Assembly: GCA_900708905.1 (NCBI GenBank)
Contig: CAADRB010000037.1
Coordinates: 1,074,926-1,138,925 of the forward strand
Direction: 5' to 3'
Origin: Hymenolepis diminuta
Taxonomy: Eukaryota > Platyhelminthes > Cestoda > Cyclophyllidea > Hymenolepididae
Length of the DNA stretch: 64,000 nucleotides
Shown here: positions 34,641 through 47,400 of the stretch, piece after piece
How the letters are laid out: each line of letters opens with the position of its first letter
Position numbering within the stretch: the stretch's first letter is position 1
Made by a program: the position numbers and the translations under genes
Notes under the pieces: generated by a model
What the model was told of the DNA's origin: nothing
The model's input: the letters and a program-made list of their open reading frames with translations, nothing else
Databases searched by the model: none

Positions 34641-36568
34641 TCAGAATTGAATTTTCCCAATTTCAAACTACGGAAATTTATTTACCATTGTAAAAAAGTA
34701 ATAAATCACTTACTTATTTCTAAATTGATATTTTAAGTATTTAAACTAGAGCTAGAACATATTTCATTTCCGATTTTCGGTAACCAAATGAATGCCTTGG
34801 ATCAACCGGTCCGAAAACTGGGGAATCGAAATGTGACAAAGGTTCATTTTCTAATGCGGAATAGAGAAAACAAACAAACAAACAGTCGTTAAATACATTA
34901 TAAGACTGTGGTAGGTTCAGGGATGTACAAATATATCTAATTATGATTTTAATATTGACAGTTTGATGAGAATTCATGGTGAGGAATTACAGAAATAATA
35001 TTTTCTAATGAAGAGAATTAGTAAATAATTAAACATTGTTGAATTATAAGTGATCGCTCAATAATTTATGATTGGAAAGTCGATAAGAAGACGATGTCGT
35101 GAACCGGAATACCATAGAGTCAGGAAACAGCTTTTGAAACTCAGACCGATTCTAGGAGTAAAGCTACAACAAACATTTGTTGAACCATTCCATCTCTACG
35201 GCCCCTTTACACTTATCTTTAAGGCAACTTTATGCAGATGTTAAACAGATGTTTGCAGTGCAGGAAAAGGAAAAGTGGATAATAAATCCCACAGTGAAAT
35301 TTATTCCCGCACTATTGAACATCAACCACAATCAAATAGTGACCGTAAAGGAGAAATAATATGACGTGAACACTTGGTGTCACCGATCCTTTGCAAATGA
35401 AATTGGTATGAAGATACGCTCTGGGATTGATCACCACAAACCCAACGATGATTAGCCAACGAATTAACTCCTCTGTTCAGTGAATGGGTGCTGCATGAAT
35501 TATGGGGAGAAAAATCGCACGTAATTCTTTCGTCGAATTGCCTGATGATTCTGGAGATCAGATGAAATATGGTTCTCCTGATGCCCTGGCTTCCACTCCC
35601 TCTTAACACAGAGCTAGATCTTCTTTTCCTTTTTCGATATTTCTCTATAATTGAACTTTCATAAACAGTGACAGTGCACCTGGTTATTGATTTTCGATAA
35701 TGGAATGAGTGTCCAGTAAGTAGCACCAAATTCGATCGATGATCGCTTACCCGATGTGCGCCAAGTGATGCATTTTATTATTGGCTAGTGGGATTACCGA
35801 CAAATAGGATCAACACCCCAACACTCTATGTGGAACGAAACTCCTAAAAGGTAGACACCCATCAATTTTCGATGATCGCCTATTTTTTGAGCTTCTTCTC
35901 AAACGGAAGAAAGTGAGAAATGAAGTAAGTAGCCAGACTGTTAACTCAAGGGTGGAACAATTTTTTGCGCCTCAGTTGAAATGAAAAAAATCGATGGTGT
36001 ACTGAGGTGACCTGAAGTGTTTATATGCATGTGTTCGTGGCTGTGTATAATTTAGGCCAAACCGAAGTCGTCTTCAGCTAAGCATTCGCAGCATTTCCAG
36101 CCGCCACAGCGCACACATAAATCGAGCAAATAGTATGTGCTATAGTCGACTAAAATAGCTACATCTGTTCGATTTGGTTGGTTTATCACGGATCATAAAT
36201 AGGAGAGGTGAGGGCCCAAACAACGTCGTGATAATGGAGGCAGAAAATACGCTAAAAAAAGAACACACTTTTAGTAATTCGGGATTAATAAGTATGAAAT
36301 TTAAAGATATTAGAAAAGGCTATTATAAAAACATAAACAGTGCAAAGTCATTTTTTGAAATGCTCCCAATTATCTAAGAGTATTGCTTGAAATAGCCATT
36401 CTGTCATTCATAATTAACGATTTATGAGAACATATGATCTCATTTTACTAGGAAAGTCTAGCAGTAACCACCTTTAACAAATTAGCAATAAAGAAATGAG
36501 GGTTTATATTAAGTAGTTAAATCATCCAAATAAGTGGTGGTATCAAAAAAAATTGAGTCCGGGAGATT
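34641..36568. other. Stretch between the two 400-bp repeats
   Basis: About 1.9 kb with no recognised gene. A 135-codon minus-strand frame (35322-35729) is Ser/Arg-rich and without a known motif, and its length is close to what chance gives. A CG-containing patch near 36060-36130 is unassigned. If the repeats were LTRs this would be the interior, but no retroelement protein can be read in it. Confidence 0.4.
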
Positions 36569-37015
36569 GCAAGCATGCCAATAAAGTAGCGCTAATCCCA
36601 AGTAAAGCTACTTTAGGAGCCGGATCAAAATAGGCTAGAATATCTCCTCCTAGCATTAATAACCTTGCTTAAGATTAGCAAGATAAAGGAGCCTTCTTTG
36701 GGTGAGAAGAATTGTATTAGGCAGATGTGTATTAGATAAATGGAAATAGATGAGGGGTGGGGGTGGGAAGCAGGAAAAGTAGGAAGAGGGAGAGGCGTCA
36801 GCACTGAGCAAGGACAATCCGAATTTTGTGGAACAGGCGAAATGAGGTATGATAATGCGGTTGAGTAATATAAATTTCTTTCTTCATTTATGAACAATTG
36901 ATAGTAAGAGTAGAGATATGAGTCATTAGACTGGCCATATATAGAGGGACTGACTAGGCATATGAGTCAGCGCGAGTAGGTACTACAATATCCTAATCAA
37001 GGGATTTAAGCCTGA
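36569..37015 (+). repeat. 400-bp dispersed repeat, copy 2
   Basis: Partner of 34240-34640 in the same orientation, with a more G-rich middle (GGGGTGGGGGTGGG at about 36754). Diverged, so both copies are old. Confidence 0.55.
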
Positions 37016-40000
37016 TAATAGGGGTTATTAAAAAACATACTATTCTTTCAAATTAACAGTCTCTTTCCCTTTTCTATTAAAGATTTCTCCAGATTTGGCA
37101 AAAAAGCCAGAAAGATTAGAGGATTAACAATTCCAAAAGGACCCTTGGAAAGTTACACAGGAAATAGAGGTTCTTTGTGGTGGTTTATTCTGATCTAATG
37201 AAATTATCGTATTCTGAGACCTAGCTTTTGGGGGCTCATTATTTCGGAGCATTTCAAGCTTCACAGTCTGATGGCTGAAAACTAATTCGAGAATCTAAGT
37301 GCTCTGTATTCTTACACAATGCATCCGTAAGCATTTTGGATCCAAAGTAAATAATCTACACTTTACAATCGATATATGGTTAAATTTAGGATTTGTAGAC
37401 CTCAAGATAGCAATTATCAACGCAATATTAATTGATCTTTGTTTATAACACATTGGGCACTACGACCGATTCTCCAAATACTCCAGAGAGAACACATCTG
37501 GTCTAATTTACATAGTCTTCTACGCATATACTGTCACTTACAACTGATTAAACAGATAAACCAGATACATTTGAGGACAGGTTGGGGGGGAGGGAGTTCA
37601 ATCATACTCAAGTCGCCGTGTCTCAAAGGGAGTTTGCCATGTGGTCTGATAGTCCGAACATCACAATTTGTTAATTAAATATGATCTTCTCACTTATGCT
37701 AATTTATTATGGTTCTGTAAAATATTAAGCAACCGCGCAAATTTCTGAAAACTCATTTAACTAGATTTCATCTCAGATTCTCCAACATTGAAAAGGATAA
37801 ATACTCTAGAAACCAATCAAGACCAATTGGAGATACCTTATAAGACGGGTCTATCGCGGTCGAAATATCCAACAACAACTTCATATAAAAGACATGGGCG
37901 CTTAAATTGTCATTTAGCATAATATCATCCCAAGTCCTGAAATCAGTACATCTTCCAAACAATTCGAATTTTTCGGATGATAAACACAACAAATGCTCCA
38001 ATTAGTAAACACATTTCTGCACATATTCTTTACGTTGAATTCTTAGACCCCATGACTGGATTCTCTCTACCCCCTTCACAAAAATCTAGGTATATGCATG
38101 TTAAATGCGCACCAGTTTTGCCAATGAAGGGACGACTATCATTATCCGATCATCCGTAGGAACACTAATTTATGCCGAATAAAGACAAAGCTTGGTTCTA
38201 ACAATGGCTTGGATCATTAACTGAGCTGATTTTTTAATATGATGCTCGTTTTCATTTATTTATAAGAGTTGACCTAAATTTAAAGCGAAGAGAATGACGA
38301 ACACAACAAGCAAAATGTAGACAAACGTTGACCTTTAAGGTAAAACCACCTTGTCTACGAACCTGACCTTACTACTATGCAATAGAAGCACCGAATAACC
38401 TCGAAATTCTCGACTGACGCGAAATATCTTGAGGCAATTACGTTTCTCTTGAAGTTATTCTTGGATAAATAATTTATCAGTTATAGTTTTCGTCAGGTCA
38501 TATACGATTTCTGTGAGTCTTGCGCAGTTGAAAAATAAAGGTTTATTTATTTATTTATTCTCAAAGATGTGAATTTGTTGGACTAGGCCACCTTGATTTG
38601 ACATAGGTTTTTGAGGGGTAAATAAATTCAGGGGTCAAATGGGCTAAATATATGGCAATAATATTAGATATGAATATGCAGGCCGAACTGAAGTTGGCCA
38701 GTGTACAGGGAAGTTGAATAAGAGAGTTGGAGATAAGAGTCAGGTTAGAGTAGGGCCAGAAGAAAGATTTTACGTGGTTATCTGTGGTTATTGAATTGGA
38801 ATAGTTAGAAGACAGTGGGGAATTCAGCCGTGCATTTAGAAGGCATGACGATCAAGAAGTTAAACAAGGAAATTCTGTGTCTAAAGACGGCTTGAGTTTT
38901 CCTAGGGCTTTGATAGACATACCAGTGTATGAACGGACATAAAATCCCGCCAACAAAGCAGTTCCGGTTGTTGTAAAAGCTTTCTAGATTATAAACCTTC
39001 AACATTTAAACATGTTCAACTCATGAAAATTGAAACCTAAAACAATTTAAAATTTTCCTTATAAAATATTTACAGATTTCCACTTCATTTTTCATTCCTC
39101 TCAGCTAGATATGCGATTTTGCCCTCTAGCTGTTCTGTAGGCTATACTTTCTTCCAATCTTCTCTAAGAAAGTAGGATGGAGACGGGGAGGGGGACACTT
39201 GCAATCTGCAGGTTTATAAGTGGCGAGTTTTGATTGAAAAATGGAGAGGAGGAATGGAGTGAACGCGGTGGTTGCTGAGGTTGAGTGCAGATGTCGAGGT
39301 GCAACAGAAGACAGATGGGGTGTGTTTACGAAGAGGGGATAAAGTATTCGTGCTGTGGAGTTATCACAACTATTTATGGCTCGAAGGGTTGTCAACGAGA
39401 TGTTGCGGAAAGTGAGATGTAGTAACAATCTCTAAGTGGTTTAATTATCCCAATTACAAAGAGGACGCGTGATAGTCCTGCATGGGAACTTGGTCATAGG
39501 AGATTGCGTGCAGTTACACACATCCCTGTTTCTGGCTGTGTACTTCATGCGAACAATGGAAACTTTTATTTGGAAAACAGTTAACAAAATTATCACTAAA
39601 ATTATACAAAATACATAATAAGCATAACAGCATGTGAGAGTTCCGGTATTAGGGAACACAACGAACTCCGAAGACTTTCTGGAATCTTTACATTTTAGAT
39701 CGTCACCTATCATCCATGGTTAAAATAATTAATTATTTATTTTGTGTTTTAAATGAATTAAGAAGTTCACTCTTTCAGTTTGCTCACTTGGATTCTCTAG
39801 ATCCCAAATCCATAACATTGACGCCCGATATTCAATAAAATTGGCAATTTTGCATATTCGCTGTTAATGAAATCTAAAATAGTGAGATCAGATCCGCAAC
39901 AAACAGATCCGATAAAAAAAAACGTATTTGAAAAGAGATTTCAACTACGCATTTACATTTAATCACAATTTCTCAATCATTCCCCCTGATATCGTGCCCA

Positions 40001-40447
40001 GAATACATATGAAGATATGAGACAATCGGACTAGACAAATTCGTTAACAATAGTCGAGACCACATGCTACTCTACATCAAAATTGACAATAAATACGATT
40101 ACGCTGACTTATGTTTGTGTCTGTCTGTGTGTTTATTTCTAAATTTTTACAAGATGTGCAGAAGTCAAGTCGCACTTGATTAGTTTTTAGCACAGTTCAA
40201 AGTACAAGAGCAAGCATTTTCCCGTTAGAGTCAAGGGCGCGTACCAAACCCTTAGTTCTTAAGAAACAGGGCAGGTTAAACAGGGAAGGTTGTACTAAAA
40301 AGAAAATCTGTTTATTTCTCTCCCTTTTTTCTACTTTCAGTGAACTAAAATGCAAGTTCTATTTTGCTGCTTGAAGTAGAGTTTCCACCGATAAATATTA
40401 TTCACATTTTACCTCAGCCCTTCTGTGTTACTTCTACGTCAGTAAAA
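37016..40447. other. Intergenic, no gene recognised
   Basis: Frames up to 100 codons (minus, 39126-39428) are within chance length. The latter lies on a purine-rich plus-strand segment that may be another decayed copy of the dispersed family. A (TTTA)n run lies at 38542-38559. Confidence 0.5.
37598..37650 (+). repeat. Short dispersed repeat, copy 2
   Basis: Matches 5748-5799 at about 80 % by eye. It follows a G-rich run (GGTTGGGGGGGAGGGAG), which is absent from the other copy. Confidence 0.4.
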
Positions 40448-40789
40448 TTACACATAGAAAAGCCTACGTAGGAGAAACATTTTGCAAAGAAGCGAAAAAC
40501 AGTATATTTTGATAACTTCACGAGGCTCCTCCTCTATTGCCGGTTTTCTATCATGGTACTGATAGTATTTGATGTTAAGATTACGTTCTCGCAGAGCATT
40601 AACGAATTCCTCTGGTAAATTCCATCGCCAAGATCTAGTGAACTGCCACGAAAAGCCTTCCCAGTTCTCTCTTTTGAGCCATCAAATACTTGGGAGAACT
40701 CGAAAAGAACCTCACGCAAAACCACGACTAAGGGAAACGGATCAAGAATCTAAGACCGTCAGTGATTCAATAATATCAATTTCGGTCTC
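40448..40789 (-). pseudogene. Coding-like segment broken by three TGA codons
   Basis: One minus-strand frame is bounded upstream by TAA (40790-40792) and downstream by TAA (40448-40450) and has only three internal stops, all TGA, at 40742-40744, 40712-40714 and 40682-40684. After the last TGA there are 77 open codons with a strongly protein-like composition: WLKRENWEGFSWQF, then LPEEFVNALRERNL, then YYQYHDRKPAIEEEPREV. The stretch before it reads ETEIDIIESLTVLDS and SVSLSRGFA. It is rich in Trp, Glu and Arg, which AT-rich random sequence rarely gives. A decayed copy of a host gene is the simplest reading, but a live exon starting after one of the AG dinucleotides near 40669-40680 is possible. 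I cannot name the family. Confidence 0.35.
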
Positions 40790-40792
40790 TTA

Positions 40793-43700
40793 AAACATCA
40801 TTCCCCACCTAAAGGGAATTGAGAGGCTGCAAACTGTATTCGAATGTTTGCGGGAAAGAAGGCAATACTTTTTCACTATCGACGAGAATCATCGACCATC
40901 TTTCATATCAACTTTAAATGCACTGAAGGCAAAAACATCACATATTCTTCTAGACTGGAAAATGAGGAAGTGAGAATCCTGGGTGTTATAATTAACTCTA
41001 ACTTGATTATTTTAATTTTCATTATATTTTCAGTAGAATTTATGTACTTAGTTAAAAATTTATTCAACTATGGCCTCAAAAAATTCACTTTTAATTAATT
41101 CAATCTGACCAAAACATGGTTAATAAAAATTATATCATATATGGTATCAAGTTCATTTGATCAACAAAAATGGTCAGTCAGTATGCGTGCTACAAGTATG
41201 ACTTGGATATAAGCACGTGGAGTTTCAAATATCACAGTTAACAAACAGAGAGGAAGGTAGAATAATGAAGAAGACTTTTTTGAATGGTAAAGATATCTCT
41301 GAAGCTCCAGTTGCAATTTGTGCATCATTGTCCCTGACACCTTTAGGAAAAGTGAGGAGTTAATTTCTGTTAGAGATTGGTTTTCGGGGTCACTGTGGAC
41401 AATTGCGCTGAATTTCAAGAACACAGATTTGTATTTTCTTATAGTTTATTGGTCACATATTTCATGTCCCAGCTCTAATTTGTCTGACGTATGAAGAAAG
41501 CTAAAGTCTGGAATTGCTACGAGTTCAGAGATGAGTAATTGCATAATTCCCCCCGTTGTAAGTGAATAAAATTCTTTTATAAAATATCTGGTGAGGGCAA
41601 TACAATGTGATGAATTTGCTATCAGGAGCACAGATTTCTCAAGAGCTCCATTTCGATTTGTGGTTTTTTGTCCTTGAGACTTTCGTAGCTTGAAATATGT
41701 GAATGCATTACCCTTATTTGGAGCTTAGTTTGCGACCAATTAACGAAGAGGTTTTAAAATTTAGGATAATCGCGCCTAATTACCATTCAAACCAACTCAA
41801 TTTAAACAAATTTAATTTTCGCAATCACACTCCAGTGATGATGAGTTGCGCGTGTTTTAACTATCACAATTCAGAGGCATGAGTTGATACTGTGGTTAAC
41901 AATGTGGGCAGGAATAATCAGTCACCGAAATGGGACGGAAGTGAAAATCATCCTCCTCAGTTGACGAAAATGTGTGCAAAATGTAAATAGCAGCATAGTA
42001 ACGAAGATAGAAATTACAGATTCGTTTTCAAAGTTTTTTTACCTTTTGACCACTTTCGTCAGTTCTAAAAACTGTATATAGCTTTGGAGATAGCAGTTCT
42101 GGAGAGAGGAAACTAAATTTTGGGTTTGGAAACTCCATTACCCTGAGAAAAGAAGTTGACAGAGTGAATGACAGTTTGGAGATCAGAGAGGAGGCATCAG
42201 CAGTGCAGTCGGTAGACGCAAAATGTGTTAAATATCTTTAAATGCGGAGAGATGGATGAGAATTACGAATAGAAGGCGAAAATAGTAAAAGGAGCAAGTG
42301 TTGGAGGATACGCCCTAAATTTACAACAGATTCAAATTCTTTCTCTCTAATTTATGAAACCGCGCATGATTAACTAGGAACCGGATCTGCGATGTGTTCA
42401 GGCAGGGGACTGCAGTAAATAGATGCATTAGTGATGCATTTCAGTAATCTGTTGTTTAAAAATTCATAAAAATACACTTTCGAAAATTGAAGAGAGAGAC
42501 TTAAATAGACGTGCAAATATAAACAAACAGAATCTAAAATCAAAATTGAATAGAAATCCACGTTATCTCATTCAATCGGGGGGACAAAACCAATTTCCAC
42601 TAATTGAGCACAACCTCCAAACTCTATTTCTGTTGAATTATTTTCTGTTCCCTCTTTCGCTTTTCAGACCAAAATATTTTTTCAATGCTGGTGGGATTAT
42701 TTGAACTGATTAGAAGAACCAGTTTTTGATGCCTAAAATAAAGAAATTGAAAGCGTGTGAAAAGTGCCGCCTTTATGGTATGTAGCAACGATTTGAAAAG
42801 CAAAATGTTATGCAGTGTATTTACGATCAGAATTTTCGGGAGACAATTTGATTTTCGTGCGAATCGAGACAAAATATCATTATGGTCAAAATTCTGCAAT
42901 CCGCTTATTGGTGATAAAGGACAATGGAATCGAATGGATTGGATTGGATTGGATGGATTTAGCCAATGACTAACCTTTAACAACATTAATCGGTGTTCGC
43001 AATTTTAAACGGTTCGTTTTTTATTAACAAAGCCGCACGTAGACTAAATCTTTGATGTCGAAATTTATAATAGCAATCTTTAGTTTTGATTAATTCTTCT
43101 CGAACTTGCATTTTCTAGATTCAGTTTAAATACCTAGCTAAAGAAATCTGGAAAAATTATTACACATCTAAGTTTCAAGTTATTTACGATGAACAGGATA
43201 GAAAGAAGGAGGAGAATTTTCGAGAATACTTGCAATATAAACATATGTTTAGTCGCATTTCTTGGGATTAATAATAGCAGGGAGCAGGTAGGTGGAGAGG
43301 AGACGTCTGTTCGGTGGCGAATTGGTTATGAAATATGGCTAATTAAGAAATATAAATAACCATGCAAGGATAATCTGGTGGGAGATTCACAAAACTACAT
43401 CTTATTGGATCACTGGGCGCACAAAGGCGCACAAAAATATGGGAGAATCAGGACCATCATAGGGACAAATAGGAGAAATACGAATAAGGGGCATTTCACC
43501 CTGGACAAAATGGTTCGAGATACGGTATAAGAAAGGTGAACACCAGGATAGACTGAACCGAAAAGGCGAGGGGTTTGACTATTGAGACGAATGAACGGGT
43601 TCTAAGGAAATTTCCAAAACGGATATTTCGAGCAGATTTTATATCTATTCAAATCTCTTTGTCCAAATACCTCTCATACAATAATAATGGGAAAATTATA

Positions 43701-44449
43701 TTCTGGCACTAAAATTTAACAGAGAGAAATCTTTTTGATGAGATGCTTGCACTCTTTCATCTCTTACTCACAATAATTAGTAATATCGGTCATTCCAGTT
43801 TTGACCTCTTCAAAAATAAGTGCTAATATTCAATAATTTTAAATATATTTGTTCAGCTCACTTATTTCTATCTAGAACTTTTCTGAAATTAGTTTATCAA
43901 ATGATTCCGTAGAAAAAAAATCCCCAAAATTTGGACGAATCACTTGAAAATAAAACAAATTCTGGATAAAAGACAAATCAAGAAACTGTTGCCTTTTTAA
44001 TGGAATAACGACATCACCTGGAAAGACCCTTTACTACACCATCAATAAGCGCAGCAGTTGAAATTGTGACAATCTGTATGAAAAACGTTGATAAATGATG
44101 GATACATGACACTTTAGATGCCTCTCATACGAAGCGCGTTTTATTGCAGGGCATATAGGCTTTTATCAAGTTCTATCGTAATCTCCAACTAATCCCCTTT
44201 AGAGGTAGACTTTAATCATATGGAAAGTCTTTTACTCTCCCAAATTCCATGAGTTTTAAGGATAAAGAGGCACCAGTGACAACTTGAGTCGTAGAGGAAT
44301 CGTAGACATCAAGACCGAAATCTCCATATTTAAACTCTCCCCTAAATTGGTCGACAGTTAGCTTCGTAAATAAGTTCTTAGTTAGTTTGCCATTACCGTA
44401 TTACCTTGCCTTACAAATTCGGCTGTTCGGTTTATGATTGAAATATCAG
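40793..44449. other. Intergenic, no gene recognised
   Basis: Frames of up to 120 codons (minus, 42624-42986) show no family signature. The stretch contains a GGATT tandem run. Any upstream exons of the tentative gene at 44450-48220 would lie here; I could not identify one with a signal peptide. Confidence 0.4.
42936..42959. repeat. (GGATT)n microsatellite
   Basis: Three exact GGATT units followed by imperfect GGATGGATTT, preceded by related GGAATCGAAT. Confidence 0.8.
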
Positions 44450-47400
44450 GATATTTTGGATGGTGTACTTCACATTATAATTACTGGATGCATAAAAGGA
44501 CGGTCCTTAATGGTAGTCACACATATCTCTGTCCAGGTGGACTTTTCTTGGATCAAATTAAATTATGTGAGTCTTCTTATGAGATGTATGAAGTAAGACC
44601 CAAACTGCATATTACAAACCAGACTGAGAAAATACTACAATAGGTATAAAAATTCCGCGCATCACTATAACCCGAGAGCCAAGTATGAAGAAAATCAAAA
44701 TTCCCTAAAATGAATTAGCAAATTCCGCCTCAAATTTTCAAGTCTAAAACTCTTTAATGCATAAATGAGCAAATGGATTTAGGCTCTTTTCATGAGTTTC
44801 TGTCCCTTTCTAAGCTACAGCTACTCAAACATCAGGAACTAGACGGAGGAAAACCTGTAGCTCAAGGCGGCAGTTCTTCTATTAAAAATTGGATATGCGG
44901 TAAATAATTGGCTGCCTGTTTAGCCAATATTTGCAGTAATGTGTTCTTTACCGGTGGTCGTACATATCCAGATGTGAGCCGATAATCCAGTGCACGAGAA
45001 ATGATGCCTGCTAGGTACTTTCCAATTCACCGAAAGTATTCGACCAGGCTTCCTAACACTTGTTCAATTGTTATCGTACTGGCTTTTTTGTCTTGGTATA
45101 CAAATACTAATGTTAGGCTTAACCATACATTCCACAAAAATGTTCAAAAAGTGCGAGCCTATTTAGTCAAAAGGGAAGAAGTTTAGCTAATATATGCTTG
45201 CTTCAAAGAAGAAGCAGTCGGAAATGTTAGGGCGTGACTAGATTCATTCATTTCCTCTGTACAAATAATAGAGAACTGTCAAGACCTAGGCGACGGTCTA
45301 AGTTCTATACTCAAAATCGATATGAAAGTGGACATGCATTATTATCCTCCAAGGAGAAGAAAAATTAAAAATTCCTGAGTATTTATATCTATGGTGTGCG
45401 GAACTTAACGACCGATTATTAAATTAAGCAGTGAGACCCCTAAGCATCCATGGTGTGTTCAAAGTGCCTCGATAGTCGCTTTCAGCTACTTATAGCTGAA
45501 AAATATAATTGAAACGATGCACCACGACCAATTATACAATTAAATCAGTTAATTAATAAACTTCAAATCTCGCGGACTAAACTTACTGAGATGAAATAAA
45601 CTTGGTTTAATAAAAATGATAAGTTTTATCTAAAGAGAAGAATAGTAGTGACAACTTTACTGTTAATTATTTATAAATTTCACACAATTATTAAAATGCG
45701 CTAATTTTGTAGGTCGTTGCTTGTTATCATTTGAAATAACTTGTTGACCTTCGCTTAATTCCGTGTTGATATCGAGTTCAGGGATTAGCGGTTATTAATA
45801 AGGGTTAATTTAGGAAGAGATAAAAGTTAAATTGAGGTTGTAGTAGACAAGTCATTGCGCATATTCATGTGTTTGTTAATTGACAAGAGATCCGATTAAA
45901 CTGGAACGCCGAATATTTTTTAGAATAGAATACTTTAGCTCCAGAGGGACTGAGAGAGAGAGGTCAATGTGAAATGTCAACTGCACAAACTCTACCACCA
46001 CTCAATGGAAATCAGAATAAAGCAGTAAGATGAAGGCGACAGCTTTGGAACAAATGAGCATAAAATATGACTAAATGGTGGGGGGGAGGAGGGGTTGATA
46101 CTCAAAAGGCAAATGTCTGATAACAGGGAAAAATCAGTAAACGAGTAGAAGAATTTGGAAGGGATAAGCCGTGTGCAGGAGGAGCGAAAGAAATCGTAAA
46201 CTGGTAGAAATTAATAAGAGGATCAGAATAACATACTAATAAAGGTAGGAAATAAAATCACTAGAGCTGAATGTGATTGAAACTAGATTTTATGTTAGTT
46301 GTACTGGCTACGTCTCGAACGCTGATGGTTATGTTAATTCACAAATTTTTTCGTCGGATACGGATAACATGTAAGGTAGAGATTGGCCATGCGACGACAC
46401 GTCCTATTTTATCATTCCAAATTCAAGGTGGTTCAACGAAATGAGGAAAGAATATGTTCATGACTATAACCTTCAAAACCAAATATTACAGTTTGAAGGC
46501 ACCAAGGAATGTCGAAATCGGGGAAAGGAAATTATAAAGTCTCAAAGTACTAGAAATTGCAAGCTTTGTGTTCTATTGTCTGATTCATGAGCTTGATATG
46601 ATTTTAAATAAGTTATTGTTGTGCTGGCTCTCCGTGCTGTGCTATTGATCCATTAGTCACTCCATTCATCTCCATTCATCTCCATTCATCGTAAATTAGG
46701 ACTTAACTTTGTTTTAACCCTGGTATATGTTGGTCAGTAAATGAAAAACTGTCCAGAAAGATCTCCGGAGGTTTAAACGTCCCAGAATTACAATAGTATA
46801 TACTTAAATCGATGTAAAATCGGGGATTCGGGTTCTATAATAAAACCCCGAATAATCCAAGAAACTGTAGTCGGTACAACTTCTATGTCACATCCAATCT
46901 CAAATTACTATGCTTCATTTTACAAAAATTCCAAAATTTTAAATTTAACCACCACTCAGATTTCTGGAAAAATCCACCGGATTAAAGAAAATATTATGAT
47001 AAAAGTTTGTCAGTGATATATATGTTACTGTGAGAGTCTTAGAATTAACGGAATCCTCCATATTTTCCTGAAGTCTACTGCAGGTGAGGGGATATCAACA
47101 ATGATCTTTTATCGTTTCCATATGTTCCAAAAAGTACAGTCCCAGTTGAATTCAATAAAGCTGCCTAATGCTAGCGTGAAACAAGAGAGATATGCAGACC
47201 GGCGGAAATGTGTGGTTTATCTGCTGAAAAATGGTACAGCAAACTATGCGACAGTTCCTTTTAAAATGAGCAAAACTGCAGTCGCTCTCCACTTAGTTGA
47301 AAACTGGTTTGTAAAACCTATGGCGAATGAGCAAAAATACTGTTCGCTTGTGAATTTCGGAAAAGGCAGAATTCGAGTAAATCGACTATCATTTCCACGG

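Noticed and set aside
35322..35729. 135-codon minus-strand frame
   Set aside because: Length is near the chance maximum. Ser/Arg-rich translation without motif, and no splice or promoter support.
40448..40681. Identification of the Trp-rich frame as a mitochondrial ribosomal protein
   Set aside because: YQYHDR recalls a short motif near the end of bL35m, but the rest of the frame does not align convincingly, so no name is given.
46661..46690. CRISPR-like array
   Set aside because: Three adjoining 10-bp units with no spacers: a simple tandem repeat in a eukaryotic genome.
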